From the NCBI GenBank assembly GCA_963715675.1, contig OY970265.1, positions 4,154,001 through 4,218,000 on the forward strand: 64,000 bases of DNA, written 5' to 3'. How positions within the stretch are numbered: the first letter of the stretch is position 1; each line of letters starts with the position of its first letter. The DNA is from DASVWZ01 sp963715675 (GTDB lineage: Bacteria > Acidobacteriota > Terriglobia > Terriglobales > Acidobacteriaceae). The translations under genes and the position numbers were made by a program. The notes below the pieces were generated by a model, which saw only the letters and a program-made list of their open reading frames with translations, was not told the DNA's origin and made no database searches. Shown piece by piece: positions 45,060 to 54,204 of the stretch.

Positions 45060-46175
45060 TTACCCTCGCACGAAACGCTCATACTGTTCGTAAATGTAGG
45101 GATCGGTCATGCCTGCGATGTAGTCGCAAACTACCCGGGCCAGCGGCTCCTGTTGCGCTTTCTGCCGGTGACTGGCCGGCAGCGTTTCCGGCTTCCGCAT
45201 CCAGAAATCGAAAAGCTCGTGAATCACGCGCTCGGCGTCTTCTTTCTCCGCGTCCAGGGCCGGGCTGGAATAGAGTTTGGCGTATAGAAACTGCTTGGTT
45301 GCTTTGCGCTCTTGTTCCGCCTCTTTACTCAGCCCAATCAGGCGTCGCGGGCTCAAGCGGACAGCTTCCAGGCTATGAATCCCCGCGGCCTTGATCTGAC
45401 GCTTGGTATTTGTGATCAGGTCGTCCACCCAGCCATTGAGAATGCGCTTGAGAGTCTCATTGAATTGCAGCTTGTCAATTGCGTCCGGATAGAGCCGTTC
45501 CACCTCGGAGTAGAAGCGCGCGAATATCGGAATGCCTTCGCGGATCTCATCGAGCCCGAGCAGGCGGGATTCGAAACCATCGTCCAGGTCGGCGCTGCTG
45601 TAGGCGATCTCGTCGGCGACATCGATCAATTGCGCTTCCAGCGGCGGCCGCTGGTCCAACAAGTATTCCTCCAGCTCAGGAAATTGCTGCGCGCTGTAAT
45701 CGCGCGAGTGCTTGATGATGCCTTCCCGCACTTCGAACGTGAGATTCAGTCCGCGGAAGGCCGCGTATCGCAGCTCGAAGTCTTCAACAATACGCAACGC
45801 GTGCAGGTTGTGGTCAAAGAAAAGGCCGTGCTTGTGCATGGCGCCATCGAGCGCCTTTTCCCCGGCGTGGCCAAACGGAGGATGTCCGACGTCGTGTACC
45901 AGAGCGAGCGCTTCGACCAGATCGACGTTCAGCCCGAGCTGCGCGGCTACGGTGCGCGCGATCTGCGCGACTTCAATGGTGTGGGTCAGGCGGTTGCGGA
46001 AGTGGTCGGAATAACGGCGGGTGAAAACCTGGGTTTTGGCTTCCAGACGGCGGAAGGCGCGCGAATGGATGACCCGGTCGCGATCGCGCTGAAAGTCGTT
46101 GCGGTAAGCGTGCCGCGGTTCGGGATAGCGACGCCCCCGCGATTGTTCCACCCGAACGGCACAGTCCGCCAGCAT
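45060..46175 (-). CDS. dgt: dGTP triphosphohydrolase-like HD protein
   Basis: A 371-residue HD-domain enzyme that splits dNTP to nucleoside and triphosphate. Motifs: IHSRAFRRLEAKTQVF (RRLEYKTQVF type), the HD pairs in RNRLTHTIEVAQIARTVA and ALVHDVGHPPFGHAGEKAL, and DVADEIAYSSADLDD. This is the group of deoxyguanosinetriphosphate triphosphohydrolase-like proteins of about 370-400 residues. It may help balance dNTP pools or defend against phage. Confidence 0.92.
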   Translation of the reverse strand: MLADCAVRVEQSRGRRYPEPRHAYRNDFQRDRDRVIHSRAFRRLEAKTQVFTRRYSDHFRNRLTHTIEVAQIARTVAAQLGLNVDLVEALALVHDVGHPPFGHAGEKALDGAMHKHGLFFDHNLHALRIVEDFELRYAAFRGLNLTFEVREGIIKHSRDYSAQQFPELEEYLLDQRPPLEAQLIDVADEIAYSSADLDDGFESRLLGLDEIREGIPIFARFYSEVERLYPDAIDKLQFNETLKRILNGWVDDLITNTKRQIKAAGIHSLEAVRLSPRRLIGLSKEAEQERKATKQFLYAKLYSSPALDAEKEDAERVIHELFDFWMRKPETLPASHRQKAQQEPLARVVCDYIAGMTDPYIYEQYERFVRG

Positions 46176-46229
46176 GAGTCGAGTCTAGCATCTCAGCTTC
46201 GCCCGTCGTCCCTGTGCGATACTGAATGC

Positions 46230-46619
46230 ATGACGTTCTCGGCCGATCCCAAGTCCGTCAAAGTCAACCTGACCGCCGGGACAGGAATGGACATCGAATG
46301 GAAAGACGGACATCCGTCGCACTATTCGTTCGTCTATCTGCGGGATGCGTGTCCTTGTGCCTTATGCGATGAAGAACGGACAAAGTCCCGCCGCGAGCCC
46401 GGCGAAGCTCCAAAGCCCGCTCCGGGTGCGCTGCCCATGTTCAAGCCGTCCGCCAAGCCGACTTCCGCCGAAGCCGTCGGTAAGTATGCCATCAAGTTTC
46501 ATTGGAACGACGGCCACGAACTGGGAATTTATTCCTGGCAATTCCTGCGGGACTGGTGTCCCTGCGCGGAATGCAAGACGGCAAGGCTTGAGCCCGCGGC
46601 ATCGGTCAAGAAACAATAG
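46230..46619 (+). CDS. DUF971 (gamma-butyrobetaine hydroxylase-like N-terminal domain) protein
   Basis: A 129-residue protein starting at the ATG at 46230. The domain carries two cysteine pairs: LRDACPCALCDEER near residue 45 and LRDWCPCAECKTARL at the end, both likely to bind a metal; the middle KYAIKFHWNDGHELGIYSWQ fits the fold. Stand-alone members in bacteria are linked to iron-sulphur or metal proteins, but the role is not clear. Divergent from dgt. Confidence 0.85.
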   Translation: MTFSADPKSVKVNLTAGTGMDIEWKDGHPSHYSFVYLRDACPCALCDEERTKSRREPGEAPKPAPGALPMFKPSAKPTSAEAVGKYAIKFHWNDGHELGIYSWQFLRDWCPCAECKTARLEPAASVKKQ

Positions 46620-46696
46620 CCTCGATTTCTCGGGGACTAATCACTCTGGGGCATTCACAGCACCCAGCGGCAATTTCAGTATAAGCCGAACCGCAT

Positions 46697-47452
46697 TTAC
46701 CGACGCGGGCCCGTGGGCGATGACAATGACTGAAGAAGCGACTGCATGTCCGGGGGGAGTTCGCAGTCAACGGAGATGCTGTCTCCCGACCGTGGATGCG
46801 CGAACTGAAGATGTCCTGCATGAAGCGCCACGCGCGCAATTCGCCGCTCCAGTGCTTCCGCCGGGTGGTACTTTCGGTCGCCGATGACCGGGTGGCCGAT
46901 CGCTGAAAACTGCACTCGGATCTGATTCTGCAACCCCGTCACCAGCACAACCCGGACGAGCGAAGCGCTGCGGAGGCGGCGTTCGACGACGTACCGAAGC
47001 TCAGCACGTGCCGCTTGGGCGCCGTTCGCTGGGGTCAACTTTTGGTACATTCCCTCCCGTCGGAAATAGTGAACCAGCGTCCCTTCTTTGACGCTGAGAT
47101 GTCCGCGAACTACCGCCAGATACTGCCGGACCGGAGTGTGGCCGAGAAACTGTCGAACCAGCGCATCTCGATCCGCCTCGGTTTTTGCAAAGAGCAGAAC
47201 CCCGGACGTAAAACGATCGATGCGATGTACGACGAAGGCTCGTTGTCTCTTCCGTTTCAGTTCGGCAGAAAGCAAAGACCATCCGGATGGTGCATCGGAG
47301 CTTTTCACAGGCACAGATGGAAGTCCGGCAGGTTTATTGAGGGCTACGACGGCATCGTCCTCGTAGAGCACAACCAAATCCCGTGAGAGACGAGGTTTTC
47401 GCCGCCCCCGATCTCCTGAACGGTGGTCCCGCTTATGTAAAACCTTCTTCAT
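46697..47452 (-). CDS. RluA-family pseudouridine synthase
   Basis: A 251-residue protein with the catalytic motif VHRIDRFTSGVLLFAKT (the Asp is the nucleophile), the substrate-binding VVLVTGLQNQIRVQFSAIGH and GDRKYHPAE. It modifies uridine to pseudouridine in rRNA or tRNA; which site is not known. The N-terminal 30 residues are basic and replace an S4 domain. It is monocistronic and divergent from pcrA. Confidence 0.9.
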   Translation of the reverse strand: MKKVLHKRDHRSGDRGRRKPRLSRDLVVLYEDDAVVALNKPAGLPSVPVKSSDAPSGWSLLSAELKRKRQRAFVVHRIDRFTSGVLLFAKTEADRDALVRQFLGHTPVRQYLAVVRGHLSVKEGTLVHYFRREGMYQKLTPANGAQAARAELRYVVERRLRSASLVRVVLVTGLQNQIRVQFSAIGHPVIGDRKYHPAEALERRIARVALHAGHLQFAHPRSGDSISVDCELPPDMQSLLQSLSSPTGPRR

Positions 47453-47585
47453 AGCCGGGTGGCGGACCGTACCTTTCCAGGCTGGCTGTACGGACCGAAT
47501 GTTGGCAATGGTCGATAGGCCCCCAATATGCTATCAACATTCCGAGGTGGTCGAATACCTTCGGGTAGAATAATCATAGGCTCTC

Positions 47586-50207
47586 TTGTCTTTCCTTTCC
47601 CAACTCAACCCGCGACAGCGCGAGGCGGTCGAAACGACCGACGGCCCGCTGCTCATTCTCGCCGGCGCGGGCAGCGGTAAAACGCGCGTCATCACCTACC
47701 GCATTGCGCATTTGATCGAAAACATCGGCGTCATGCCCGAGTCGATCCTGGCGATGACCTTCACCAACAAAGCTGCGTCCGAGATGGTCGAGCGCGTGGA
47801 CAAGCTGGTCGGTGGGCTCTCCATCGCCAAACCCGTCATCTCGACTTTTCATTCCTTCTGCGTACGGATGCTGCGCCGCGACATCGAACAGTTGCGCATC
47901 CCCTCGGCTGTGCCGGGCAAGCCGCCGATCGGCCTCAGCAAGCAGTTCGTGATTTACGACGAAGCCGACCAGCAGCAACTGGTGAAAACGATTATGCGGC
48001 GGCTGGGCATTGACGATAAGCAGACCACGCCTCGCTCCGTGCTCTCCCATATTTCTTGGGCCAAGAATCACATGCTCGATCCACAGGAGGTTTACCTGCA
48101 GTCGGCCGATCCGAAGACCGAGCGCGTGGCGCAGATCTATGCGGAGTACAAAAAGGAACTTGCCAAGGCAAACGCGCTTGATTTCGACGACCTGTTGCTG
48201 GAGGGCGTTCGGCTGCTGAATGCGGTGCCTGCGGTTCGCGATCACTACAACCGGCGGTTCGAGTACCTGCTGGTAGACGAGTATCAGGATACCAACCGTC
48301 CGCAATATGAACTGATGCGGCTGCTTGCCGGGACTCGGCACAACGTATGCGCCGTGGGAGATGAAGATCAGTCGATCTATTCCTGGCGTGGCGCGGACAT
48401 CCGCAACATCCTGGAGTTTGAAAATGACTTTCCGGAAGCCAGGATTGTGCGGCTTGAACAGAATTACCGTTCGACGCAAAATATTTTGCAGGCCGCCTCG
48501 GCGGTGGTCGCGAACAACCTCAAGCGCAAGGGGAAGAACCTTTGGACCTCGCGCCAGGGTGGCACAAAAATCGGCTACTACGAAGCGCCGGACGGTGAAA
48601 ACGAAGCTCTGTTCGCCGCGGACTACATTTCGAAGTATCTGCGCGAGATAGCGGACCAGGGCGAGAATGCCCGAGCGGCAGTGCTTTACCGCACCAACTC
48701 CCAGTCGCGACTTTTTGAAGAAGCCATGCGCCGCTACCAGATCAAATATCACGTGGTCGGCGGGTTTTCGTTTTACGAGCGGGCCGAAATCAAGGACATG
48801 ACTTCGTATCTGAAGGTCATTCACAATGTCGATGACTCGATTGCGCTGCTGCGGGTCATCAACACCCCGGTGCGCGGCATTGGCCGGACTACCATCGACA
48901 CGGTAGAGCACCTTGCGCTTGAGACTGGAGCTTCCCTGTGGACGGCAATCGGAGAGACGATCCAACGGCAGCTGTTGCCGCAGCGGGCGCTGGGTGCGCT
49001 GAAAAGCTTCAAGACCCTGATTGACGATGGACGGGCCATGCTGGCCGGAACCTACGTAGAGCAATTGGAACAGACCACGACGCCGGGATCTGCCGGGAAG
49101 AGAGGGGGGCAGCCGTCCTCCTCAACTGCCCTGCGGGGCGAAGCTTCGCCGCCTGATGAGGACGACACTGCATTTGACCCTGCCGAATTGGGCAACATTT
49201 CGCTGGATTTCGGGGAGGAGGAAGATGGCGTCGCATTCCCGCCCGCGAAAAATCGAGATTCCGCCACCGAGCCCCCTTTCCATACTCCTGGTGCCCCGGC
49301 CAGCACCGCCGAAATCCTGAAGTTTCTCATCGACCGCACCGGATATATAAAGCAACTCGAGGAAGAAGACACCCCCGAAGCCTACTCTCGAATCGAAAAC
49401 CTGCGCGAACTGGTCAACGCTGCTCTGGACTCGCGCGATCGCGGCGAGACACTCGATCAGTTTCTCGACCACGCCGCGCTGGTCAGCGACGCCGACGCGT
49501 ATGATGAGCGGGCACAACTCACGCTGATGACCCTGCACGCCGCCAAGGGCCTGGAATTTTCGCTGGTTTTCTTGTGCGGACTGGAAGAGGGACTGTTTCC
49601 TCATTCGCGGACCTTCCTCCAGCCGGACGACATTGAGGAAGAACGGCGGCTTTGCTATGTCGGTATGACGCGTGCCATGGATACGCTGATCCTTACCCGC
49701 GCCGTGTACCGCCGCCGGTACGGGACGGACTTGCCCGAGGCCAGCATCCCGTCGCGGTTCCTGGCCGAAGTACCGCTGGAATTAGTCGAGGAACTGGGGG
49801 GGACCCGCCGAACCCGTGTGGCGCGGGCGCCCTCGCCCGCGAAAGCCTTTGCCGACGGCCCCGCAACCCACTACGCCTACGAAGATGAGGATCAGAGTGC
49901 CGCCTGGAGACCTCAGGCCCGACCGCCGACGGCGGCTTATTCTGGACCCAAGTACAATTCCATGGACAACATTGCCGAGTTTTTTGCCTCCCGGGGAAAG
50001 AAGTTCAACCTTCCAAAATTGCCGGTCGAGGAGCCCAAGGGCAAGAAGGGATTCCGTCCGGGCCAGAAGGTAAGACACCCGAAATATGGCGAGGGCACTG
50101 TCTATCAGCGCGAAGGAGAAGGCGAAGACGCCAAGATTACGGTACAATTCCCCAGATTCGGTTTGAAGAAGCTGGTGGAGAAGTATGCCCAGCTGGAGCG
50201 AGCTTGA
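47586..50207 (+). CDS. UvrD/PcrA-family DNA helicase
   Basis: An 873-residue superfamily 1A helicase. Walker A GAGSGKTRVITYRIAHL near residue 28, LAMTFTNKAASEMVERV, DEYQDTNRPQYELMRLL (Walker B), EDQSIYSWRGADIRNI, LEQNYRST, TLHAAKGLEF and EERRLCYVGMTRAMDTLIL motifs are all present. An extra Ser/Pro-rich and acidic insert (about residues 495-575, with PPDEDDTAFDPAELGNISLD) precedes the final domain. The C-terminus has the PcrA-like VRHPKYGEGTVYQREGEGED. The start is a TTG at 47586 with a weak ribosome site. Acts in nucleotide excision repair and fork restart. Confidence 0.95.
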   Translation: MSFLSQLNPRQREAVETTDGPLLILAGAGSGKTRVITYRIAHLIENIGVMPESILAMTFTNKAASEMVERVDKLVGGLSIAKPVISTFHSFCVRMLRRDIEQLRIPSAVPGKPPIGLSKQFVIYDEADQQQLVKTIMRRLGIDDKQTTPRSVLSHISWAKNHMLDPQEVYLQSADPKTERVAQIYAEYKKELAKANALDFDDLLLEGVRLLNAVPAVRDHYNRRFEYLLVDEYQDTNRPQYELMRLLAGTRHNVCAVGDEDQSIYSWRGADIRNILEFENDFPEARIVRLEQNYRSTQNILQAASAVVANNLKRKGKNLWTSRQGGTKIGYYEAPDGENEALFAADYISKYLREIADQGENARAAVLYRTNSQSRLFEEAMRRYQIKYHVVGGFSFYERAEIKDMTSYLKVIHNVDDSIALLRVINTPVRGIGRTTIDTVEHLALETGASLWTAIGETIQRQLLPQRALGALKSFKTLIDDGRAMLAGTYVEQLEQTTTPGSAGKRGGQPSSSTALRGEASPPDEDDTAFDPAELGNISLDFGEEEDGVAFPPAKNRDSATEPPFHTPGAPASTAEILKFLIDRTGYIKQLEEEDTPEAYSRIENLRELVNAALDSRDRGETLDQFLDHAALVSDADAYDERAQLTLMTLHAAKGLEFSLVFLCGLEEGLFPHSRTFLQPDDIEEERRLCYVGMTRAMDTLILTRAVYRRRYGTDLPEASIPSRFLAEVPLELVEELGGTRRTRVARAPSPAKAFADGPATHYAYEDEDQSAAWRPQARPPTAAYSGPKYNSMDNIAEFFASRGKKFNLPKLPVEEPKGKKGFRPGQKVRHPKYGEGTVYQREGEGEDAKITVQFPRFGLKKLVEKYAQLERA

Positions 50208-50211
50208 ATGA

Positions 50212-50346
50212 TTGGGTAATTTAGCAATTTAGTAATTGTGTAATTGAGTAATTTGCCGAAAACGGAGCCGTAGGGTTCTTCAATTACCAGATTACTTGAT
50301 TACCCGATTACCAAGTTGCAAATTACCAATCACAAATTTCAAATTT
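50212..50346. repeat. Octamer array, inverted, before the small basic gene
   Basis: Forward half 50212-50255: GGTAATTT AGCAATTT AGTAATTG TGTAATTG AGTAATTT. Reverse half 50281-50346: reverse complement type, ATTACC / ATTACT words at 8-base spacing. The array ends about 11 bases before the ATG at 50358. Related sequences recur at 62.65 and 63.5 kb. Confidence 0.85.
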
Positions 50347-50357
50347 AGGATGCATTC

Positions 50358-50519
50358 ATGCCAAACACAAAAGCATTAGCCAAAGACGAACGCAAGAAAG
50401 CCCGCCGCAGCGCCCGCAAGAAGAGCAAAGCGGAAAAGCCGTTGAAGCCGCGTGAATACGCTCGCGGATCGAAGAAGCGCAAAGTGAAGAAGCTGGTACG
50501 CGGTCAGTCGAAGCGGTAG
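50358..50519 (+). CDS. Small very basic protein (53 residues)
   Basis: Short frame MPNTKALAKDERKKARRSAR... ending KKLVRGQSKR, rich in Lys and Arg (about 25 of 53 residues). AGGA lies eight bases before the ATG. Such proteins bind nucleic acid, and small basic ribosome- or nucleoid-associated proteins of this kind are common in acidobacteria, but I cannot name a family. It follows pcrA after the octamer array. Confidence 0.6.
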   Translation: MPNTKALAKDERKKARRSARKKSKAEKPLKPREYARGSKKRKVKKLVRGQSKR

Positions 50520-50586
50520 TCGCAGCATCGGAACTCTGGCGCTTGGCCCGCGAACCTCCGCACTTCGAGAGAGCTTCGCCGGCCAG

Positions 50587-52215
50587 GTGCCGGTTCCAGA
50601 TTCCACGGCGCAGCTCAGGAGACAGGTTCCTTTGGACCAACCACCAAGCAGTCCGCAGCCTCCAAACAACGCCGTGGTGCGGACTTCCGACCGGCAGATT
50701 TTCTGCTGCAAGTCCATCGACAAGCTGATCTCGGAATCCGAGGCCCCAGGGCAACGGCTGCAAAAAACCCTCGGCCCCTGGTCTCTGACTGCGCTGGGCA
50801 TCGGCGCCATCATCGGCTCCGGCATCTTCGTGCTCACTGGAACGGCCGCCGCCGGAGAGTATTTCCAGGCTCCTTCGATTCTCCACGCGCAGGTTCTGGA
50901 CATCATCGTCAACCTGCTGCGCGGAGGTGGCACCTCGGCCGTCTTGATGCACGGGCGCCCGCCTGCCGGTCCTTCCATCGCCTTGTCGTTCTTTCTGGTC
51001 GCCCTGGCCTGCAGTTTCGCCGGCCTTTGTTATGCGGAGCTGGCCTCGATGATCCCCATCGCGGGTAGCGCGTACACGTATTCCTATGCCACGCTGGGGG
51101 AAATTTTCGCCTGGATCATCGGCTGGGACCTTATCCTCGAATACGTGGTCAGCAACGTGGTGGTCGCGATCGGCTTCGCCGCCTACACCAAGTCGCAACT
51201 GGAATCCTTCGGCCTCCGCTTGCCCGACAAGTGGTCCACGCCCGTCTGGGAGAGCGGGCACTGGACCGGCTCCTACTTCAACTTTCCCGCATTCCTCATC
51301 ATCTTCATCCTTACCGTGCTACTGGTTCGCGGCGTACGCGAATCCGCGGAAGCCAACAACGTCATGGTCGCCATTAAAATCGGCGCTATTCTGATCTTCC
51401 TGGTGGTCGGCGGAGCGCTGGTGAATCCTAGCAACTGGCATCCCTTCGCGCCCTCCGGCTTCGGCGGCGTCGTCACCGGAGGCGCCATCGTCTTTTTTAC
51501 CTATATCGGTTTCGATTCCGTTTCCACTGCCGCCGAGGAGGCGCGCAATCCCCAGCGCGACTTGCCCTTCGGCATCATCGCCTCGCTGGTCGTCTGCACC
51601 ATTCTCTACGTCGGCGTCTCCATCGTGCTGCTTGGCATGATGAAGTATTCGACGTTCGTCTCGGGCGAAGCCGCCCAGGCTCCGGTCGCCTATGCCCTGA
51701 AGGTGCTGGGCGCCAGCCGCTGGTCGCGCTCCATCATCGTCATCGGCGCCCTCACCGGTATGATCTCGTCTTTGCTGGTCTTCCAGTACGGCCAGGCCCG
51801 CATCTGGTACGCCATGTCGCGCGACCGGCTTTTCCCGGCACTTTTCTCCAAAGTTCACGCCAGATTCAAGACGCCCCATTACTCCACCTGGATCGCAGGC
51901 TTCGCCGTCGGCATCCCCGCCGGAATCTTTGCCATCAGCGACGCCGCCGATCTCTCGAACATCGGCACGCTCTTCGCCTTCGTTCTGGTTTCTCTCGGGG
52001 TGATCATCCTGCGCCGCACCCAGCCCGACCGCCCGCGTATTTTCAAAGTGCCGCTGGTGCCCTGGTTCCCGCTGATCTCAATCATCCTCTGCGGCGGCCT
52101 GATGACTGGACTTACGGTCATCACCTGGCTGCGCTTCGTGGTATGGCTCGGCCTCGGCCTGCTGATCTACATCTTCTACAGCCGTCACCGCAGTGAGTTT
52201 GCCGGAAAAGAGTAA
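50587..52215 (+). CDS. APC-family amino-acid permease
   Basis: A 542-residue transporter with about twelve membrane helices and the first-helix motif LGIGAIIGSGIFVLTGTAAA. The middle GFDSVSTAAEEARNPQRDLP is typical of the cationic-amino-acid transporter (CAT-like) group. An amphipathic stretch of about 40 residues after helix 1 (YFQAPSILHAQVLDIIVNLL) is characteristic of the acidobacterial type, as I recall. The start is uncertain: GTG at 50587 gives a long loose N-terminus and a GTG at 50677 would be more usual. The substrate is not predictable. Confidence 0.88.
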   Translation: MPVPDSTAQLRRQVPLDQPPSSPQPPNNAVVRTSDRQIFCCKSIDKLISESEAPGQRLQKTLGPWSLTALGIGAIIGSGIFVLTGTAAAGEYFQAPSILHAQVLDIIVNLLRGGGTSAVLMHGRPPAGPSIALSFFLVALACSFAGLCYAELASMIPIAGSAYTYSYATLGEIFAWIIGWDLILEYVVSNVVVAIGFAAYTKSQLESFGLRLPDKWSTPVWESGHWTGSYFNFPAFLIIFILTVLLVRGVRESAEANNVMVAIKIGAILIFLVVGGALVNPSNWHPFAPSGFGGVVTGGAIVFFTYIGFDSVSTAAEEARNPQRDLPFGIIASLVVCTILYVGVSIVLLGMMKYSTFVSGEAAQAPVAYALKVLGASRWSRSIIVIGALTGMISSLLVFQYGQARIWYAMSRDRLFPALFSKVHARFKTPHYSTWIAGFAVGIPAGIFAISDAADLSNIGTLFAFVLVSLGVIILRRTQPDRPRIFKVPLVPWFPLISIILCGGLMTGLTVITWLRFVVWLGLGLLIYIFYSRHRSEFAGKE

Positions 52216-52235
52216 CTCCTTTGCTCTACCTGAGC

Positions 52236-52305
52236 CTGTCATCTTGAGCGCAGTTGTGGTTCGCAAAGCGAACGACAACGCAGTCGAAAGACCTCTGAGA
52301 AGTGT
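52236..52305. repeat. Dispersed palindromic repeat behind the permease gene
   Basis: About 70 bases with the word TGTCATCTTGAGCGCAG at the left and GCAGTCGAAAGACCT on the right, plus an inner pair GTTCGCAAAGCGAAC that can form a hairpin. It belongs to the same loose family as the copies at 53667 and 57953. Confidence 0.6.
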
Positions 52306-52373
52306 GGGGTGAGGTAAAACCTCGAAAGGCACTTCCACCACAACACTCTTAAGGGACTAATCGCGGTTAATGA

Positions 52374-52973
52374 TTATCGTTTCACTGCACAGGCCACAAA
52401 TCCCGCGTCGACTGCGGCGTTCCCGCTGGGTCCGCAAATATGCTGGTTCCACTGCTTCTTCAGATCAGCAGCCTGCGGCAATACCGGCTTCGGGCGGCTG
52501 ATCTGCGCGGAAGCTTGCATGGACGTCTTCGGCATCAGCAACGCGAAGCTGTTGACCGTGGTAAGAATCAGGCTCACGGCTGCCGCAATCTTCGACGACA
52601 TCACCGGATTGCTGATATGAGTTGACTGCAGCAGCGCTGGAAGATTTTGGTTGAGGTCGGTGATAGCATCCTGAATCTTCTGTATCGTGCCTGCGTTCGG
52701 ATTCTGTTGATAGTCGTTGTACAGCGCCTGCAGCAGATTCAAATCTTTGCTAGCCTGAGTGGAAATGTTCTGGATGGCCGCCGCCTCCGCCGGACTGAGT
52801 TGCTCGCCGGACTGCAATGACGTGACCACGGTGCCGATGTTCAATGCCATCTGGGTTAGTATTGGCAGGTCCGCCAGTGCGACTTTGATCCAGTCCGCGC
52901 TGCATCCGGTGGCCAGCACCACGGCAGACAATAGAATGATCAAAGCGATTTTCGGTCTAGAATTAGTCTTCAT
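52374..52973 (-). CDS. Lipoprotein of unknown function
   Basis: A 199-residue protein with a lipoprotein-type signal (IALIILLSAVVLATGC; lipobox-like ATGC). The mature part is helical and Ser/Ala/Gln-rich (SPAEAAAIQNISTQASKDLN and IQDAITDLNQNLPALLQSTH). No family recognised. GAGGAG precedes the start. It is convergent with the permease gene, and divergent from the FmdE-like gene. Confidence 0.7.
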   Translation of the reverse strand: MKTNSRPKIALIILLSAVVLATGCSADWIKVALADLPILTQMALNIGTVVTSLQSGEQLSPAEAAAIQNISTQASKDLNLLQALYNDYQQNPNAGTIQKIQDAITDLNQNLPALLQSTHISNPVMSSKIAAAVSLILTTVNSFALLMPKTSMQASAQISRPKPVLPQAADLKKQWNQHICGPSGNAAVDAGFVACAVKR

Positions 52974-53018
52974 TGTTTCTCCTCATTTCTGATTTTGATA
53001 ATTTGGGATTTTGTGTAG

Positions 53019-53050
53019 CTGACTACTGACTCCTGACTACCGACTACTAC
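53019..53050. repeat. Heptamer array before the FmdE-like gene
   Basis: Four tandem 7-base units, CTGACTA CTGACTC CTGACTA CCGACTA, then CTAC. It ends five bases before the ATG at 53056. No reverse half is seen. Confidence 0.8.
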
Positions 53051-53055
53051 TTTTC

Positions 53056-53637
53056 ATGAAATCTCTCGACGACTATCTTCGTGACGCTGAACAAGCCCAC
53101 GGACATCTCTGCGCCGGTCAGGTGCTGGGAGTTCGGCTGGCGATGCTCGGCCTGACCAAGCTCGGCATCGACGATCCTCGCGGCAAAGACCGCAAACGCC
53201 TGGTCACTTTTGTGGAGATCGACCGCTGTGCCACCGACGCGGTTGCCGTCGTCACCGGCTGCCGCCTGGGCAAGCGGGCGCTCAAGTTCCGCGATTGGGG
53301 CAAGATGGCGGCGACCTTTGTCGATGTCAATAGCGGCAAAGCCATCCGCATCGCAGCCAAGGAATCTTCAAAAAAGCTTGCCCGCGAGATGCATCCCGAA
53401 CTGGACAACAAGAACCAGCAGCAGATGCTGGCCTATCGTGAAATGTCAGATGACGACCTGTTCACCATGCGATGGGTGAAGGTCGACCTGCCGCCAGAAG
53501 AATTCCCCGGCTACAAAGGCGAAAGAATTGTTTGTGATTTATGCGGCGAAGGCATCAACTTCCGCCGCGAAGTTCGGCACGATGGGAAAACCCTCTGCCG
53601 CTCCTGCGCCGGGGAACGATACTACGACCCGGTTTAG
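53056..53637 (+). CDS. FmdE/Tra1-family protein with zinc ribbon
   Basis: A 193-residue protein. The N-terminal part (EQAHGHLCAGQVLGVRLAML, VEIDRCATDAVAVVTGCRLG) has the FmdE (formylmethanofuran dehydrogenase subunit E) motif with HGHLC and later cysteines. The C-terminal part has a zinc ribbon, VCDLCGEGINFRREVRHDGK and CRSCAGE. In archaea FmdE helps make formylmethanofuran; bacterial relatives have unrelated or unknown roles. Abutted by a heptamer array and no ribosome site of normal strength is seen. Confidence 0.85.
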   Translation: MKSLDDYLRDAEQAHGHLCAGQVLGVRLAMLGLTKLGIDDPRGKDRKRLVTFVEIDRCATDAVAVVTGCRLGKRALKFRDWGKMAATFVDVNSGKAIRIAAKESSKKLAREMHPELDNKNQQQMLAYREMSDDDLFTMRWVKVDLPPEEFPGYKGERIVCDLCGEGINFRREVRHDGKTLCRSCAGERYYDPV

Positions 53638-53666
53638 ATCTGTTCAGCACGCCACATCTCCCTCAA

Positions 53667-53730
53667 CTGTCATCTCGACCGGAGCGATCTCTTCCGCTTT
53701 GCGGAAGGGATCGCGGCGTGGAGAGACCTT
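53667..53730. repeat. Dispersed palindromic repeat behind the FmdE-like gene
   Basis: Contains TGTCATCTCGACCGGAGCG and an inner hairpin GCGATCTCTTCCGC-TTT-GCGGAAGGGATCGC with a single extra base. Same family as 52236-52305. It lies in the convergent gap and could end transcripts from either side. Confidence 0.65.
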
Positions 53731-53757
53731 GTGTTTTCGCACGTTTAGCCAAGCATC

Positions 53758-54204
53758 TTACATCCGGTCCGACGCGTCGTCGATCTTCTTGACCAACTCC
53801 TTCATCTGTTCGTCCGTGGGCTCGTGCTGCGGATAGTTCCGCTTGAAATAGGCCTTTGCCTGGTCAAGCGCAGCGTGCTCAGCCTCCGGCCGACCCGCGG
53901 CCTGCTCAACCAGCGCAAGACGGGTATAGGCAAACCCTAGACTTCCATCGTAATCTCGAGCGGTTCTTGCTTTGCTGGCAAGTTCGAGGAATTTGATCTC
54001 GATCATCACCGCCCGCCTCGCGTGATCAGTGTCTGCGTGACGAAGTTGCTGCCCTGCAAACTTCGAGAGGACATCGCCGGTCATGAGGTACGCTTCCTCC
54101 ATACCGCTGCTTGACCAACTGCCCTGCTTATAACCAACCGCCGCGCCGGAGACCAATCCCAGCATTGCGGCGACTACAAGAGTGGCTTTCATCCTCGGAG
54201 TCAT
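53758..54204 (-). CDS. Protein of unknown function, exported
   Basis: A 148-residue protein with a hydrophobic N-terminal segment (LVVAAMLGLVSGAAVGY) that may act as a signal anchor, then a helical repeat-like body (TDHARRAVMIEIKFLELASK, ALVEQAAGRPEAEHAALDQA) resembling TPR-type helices. Its start overlaps the end of the next gene upstream by ATGA (54201-54204), so the two are co-translated. Function unknown. Confidence 0.65.
   Translation of the reverse strand: MTPRMKATLVVAAMLGLVSGAAVGYKQGSWSSSGMEEAYLMTGDVLSKFAGQQLRHADTDHARRAVMIEIKFLELASKARTARDYDGSLGFAYTRLALVEQAAGRPEAEHAALDQAKAYFKRNYPQHEPTDEQMKELVKKIDDASDRM

Noticed and set aside
49138..49151. Palindrome GGCGAAGCTTCGCC inside pcrA
   Set aside because: Lies in coding sequence in a Pro/Glu-rich insert; no sign of function.
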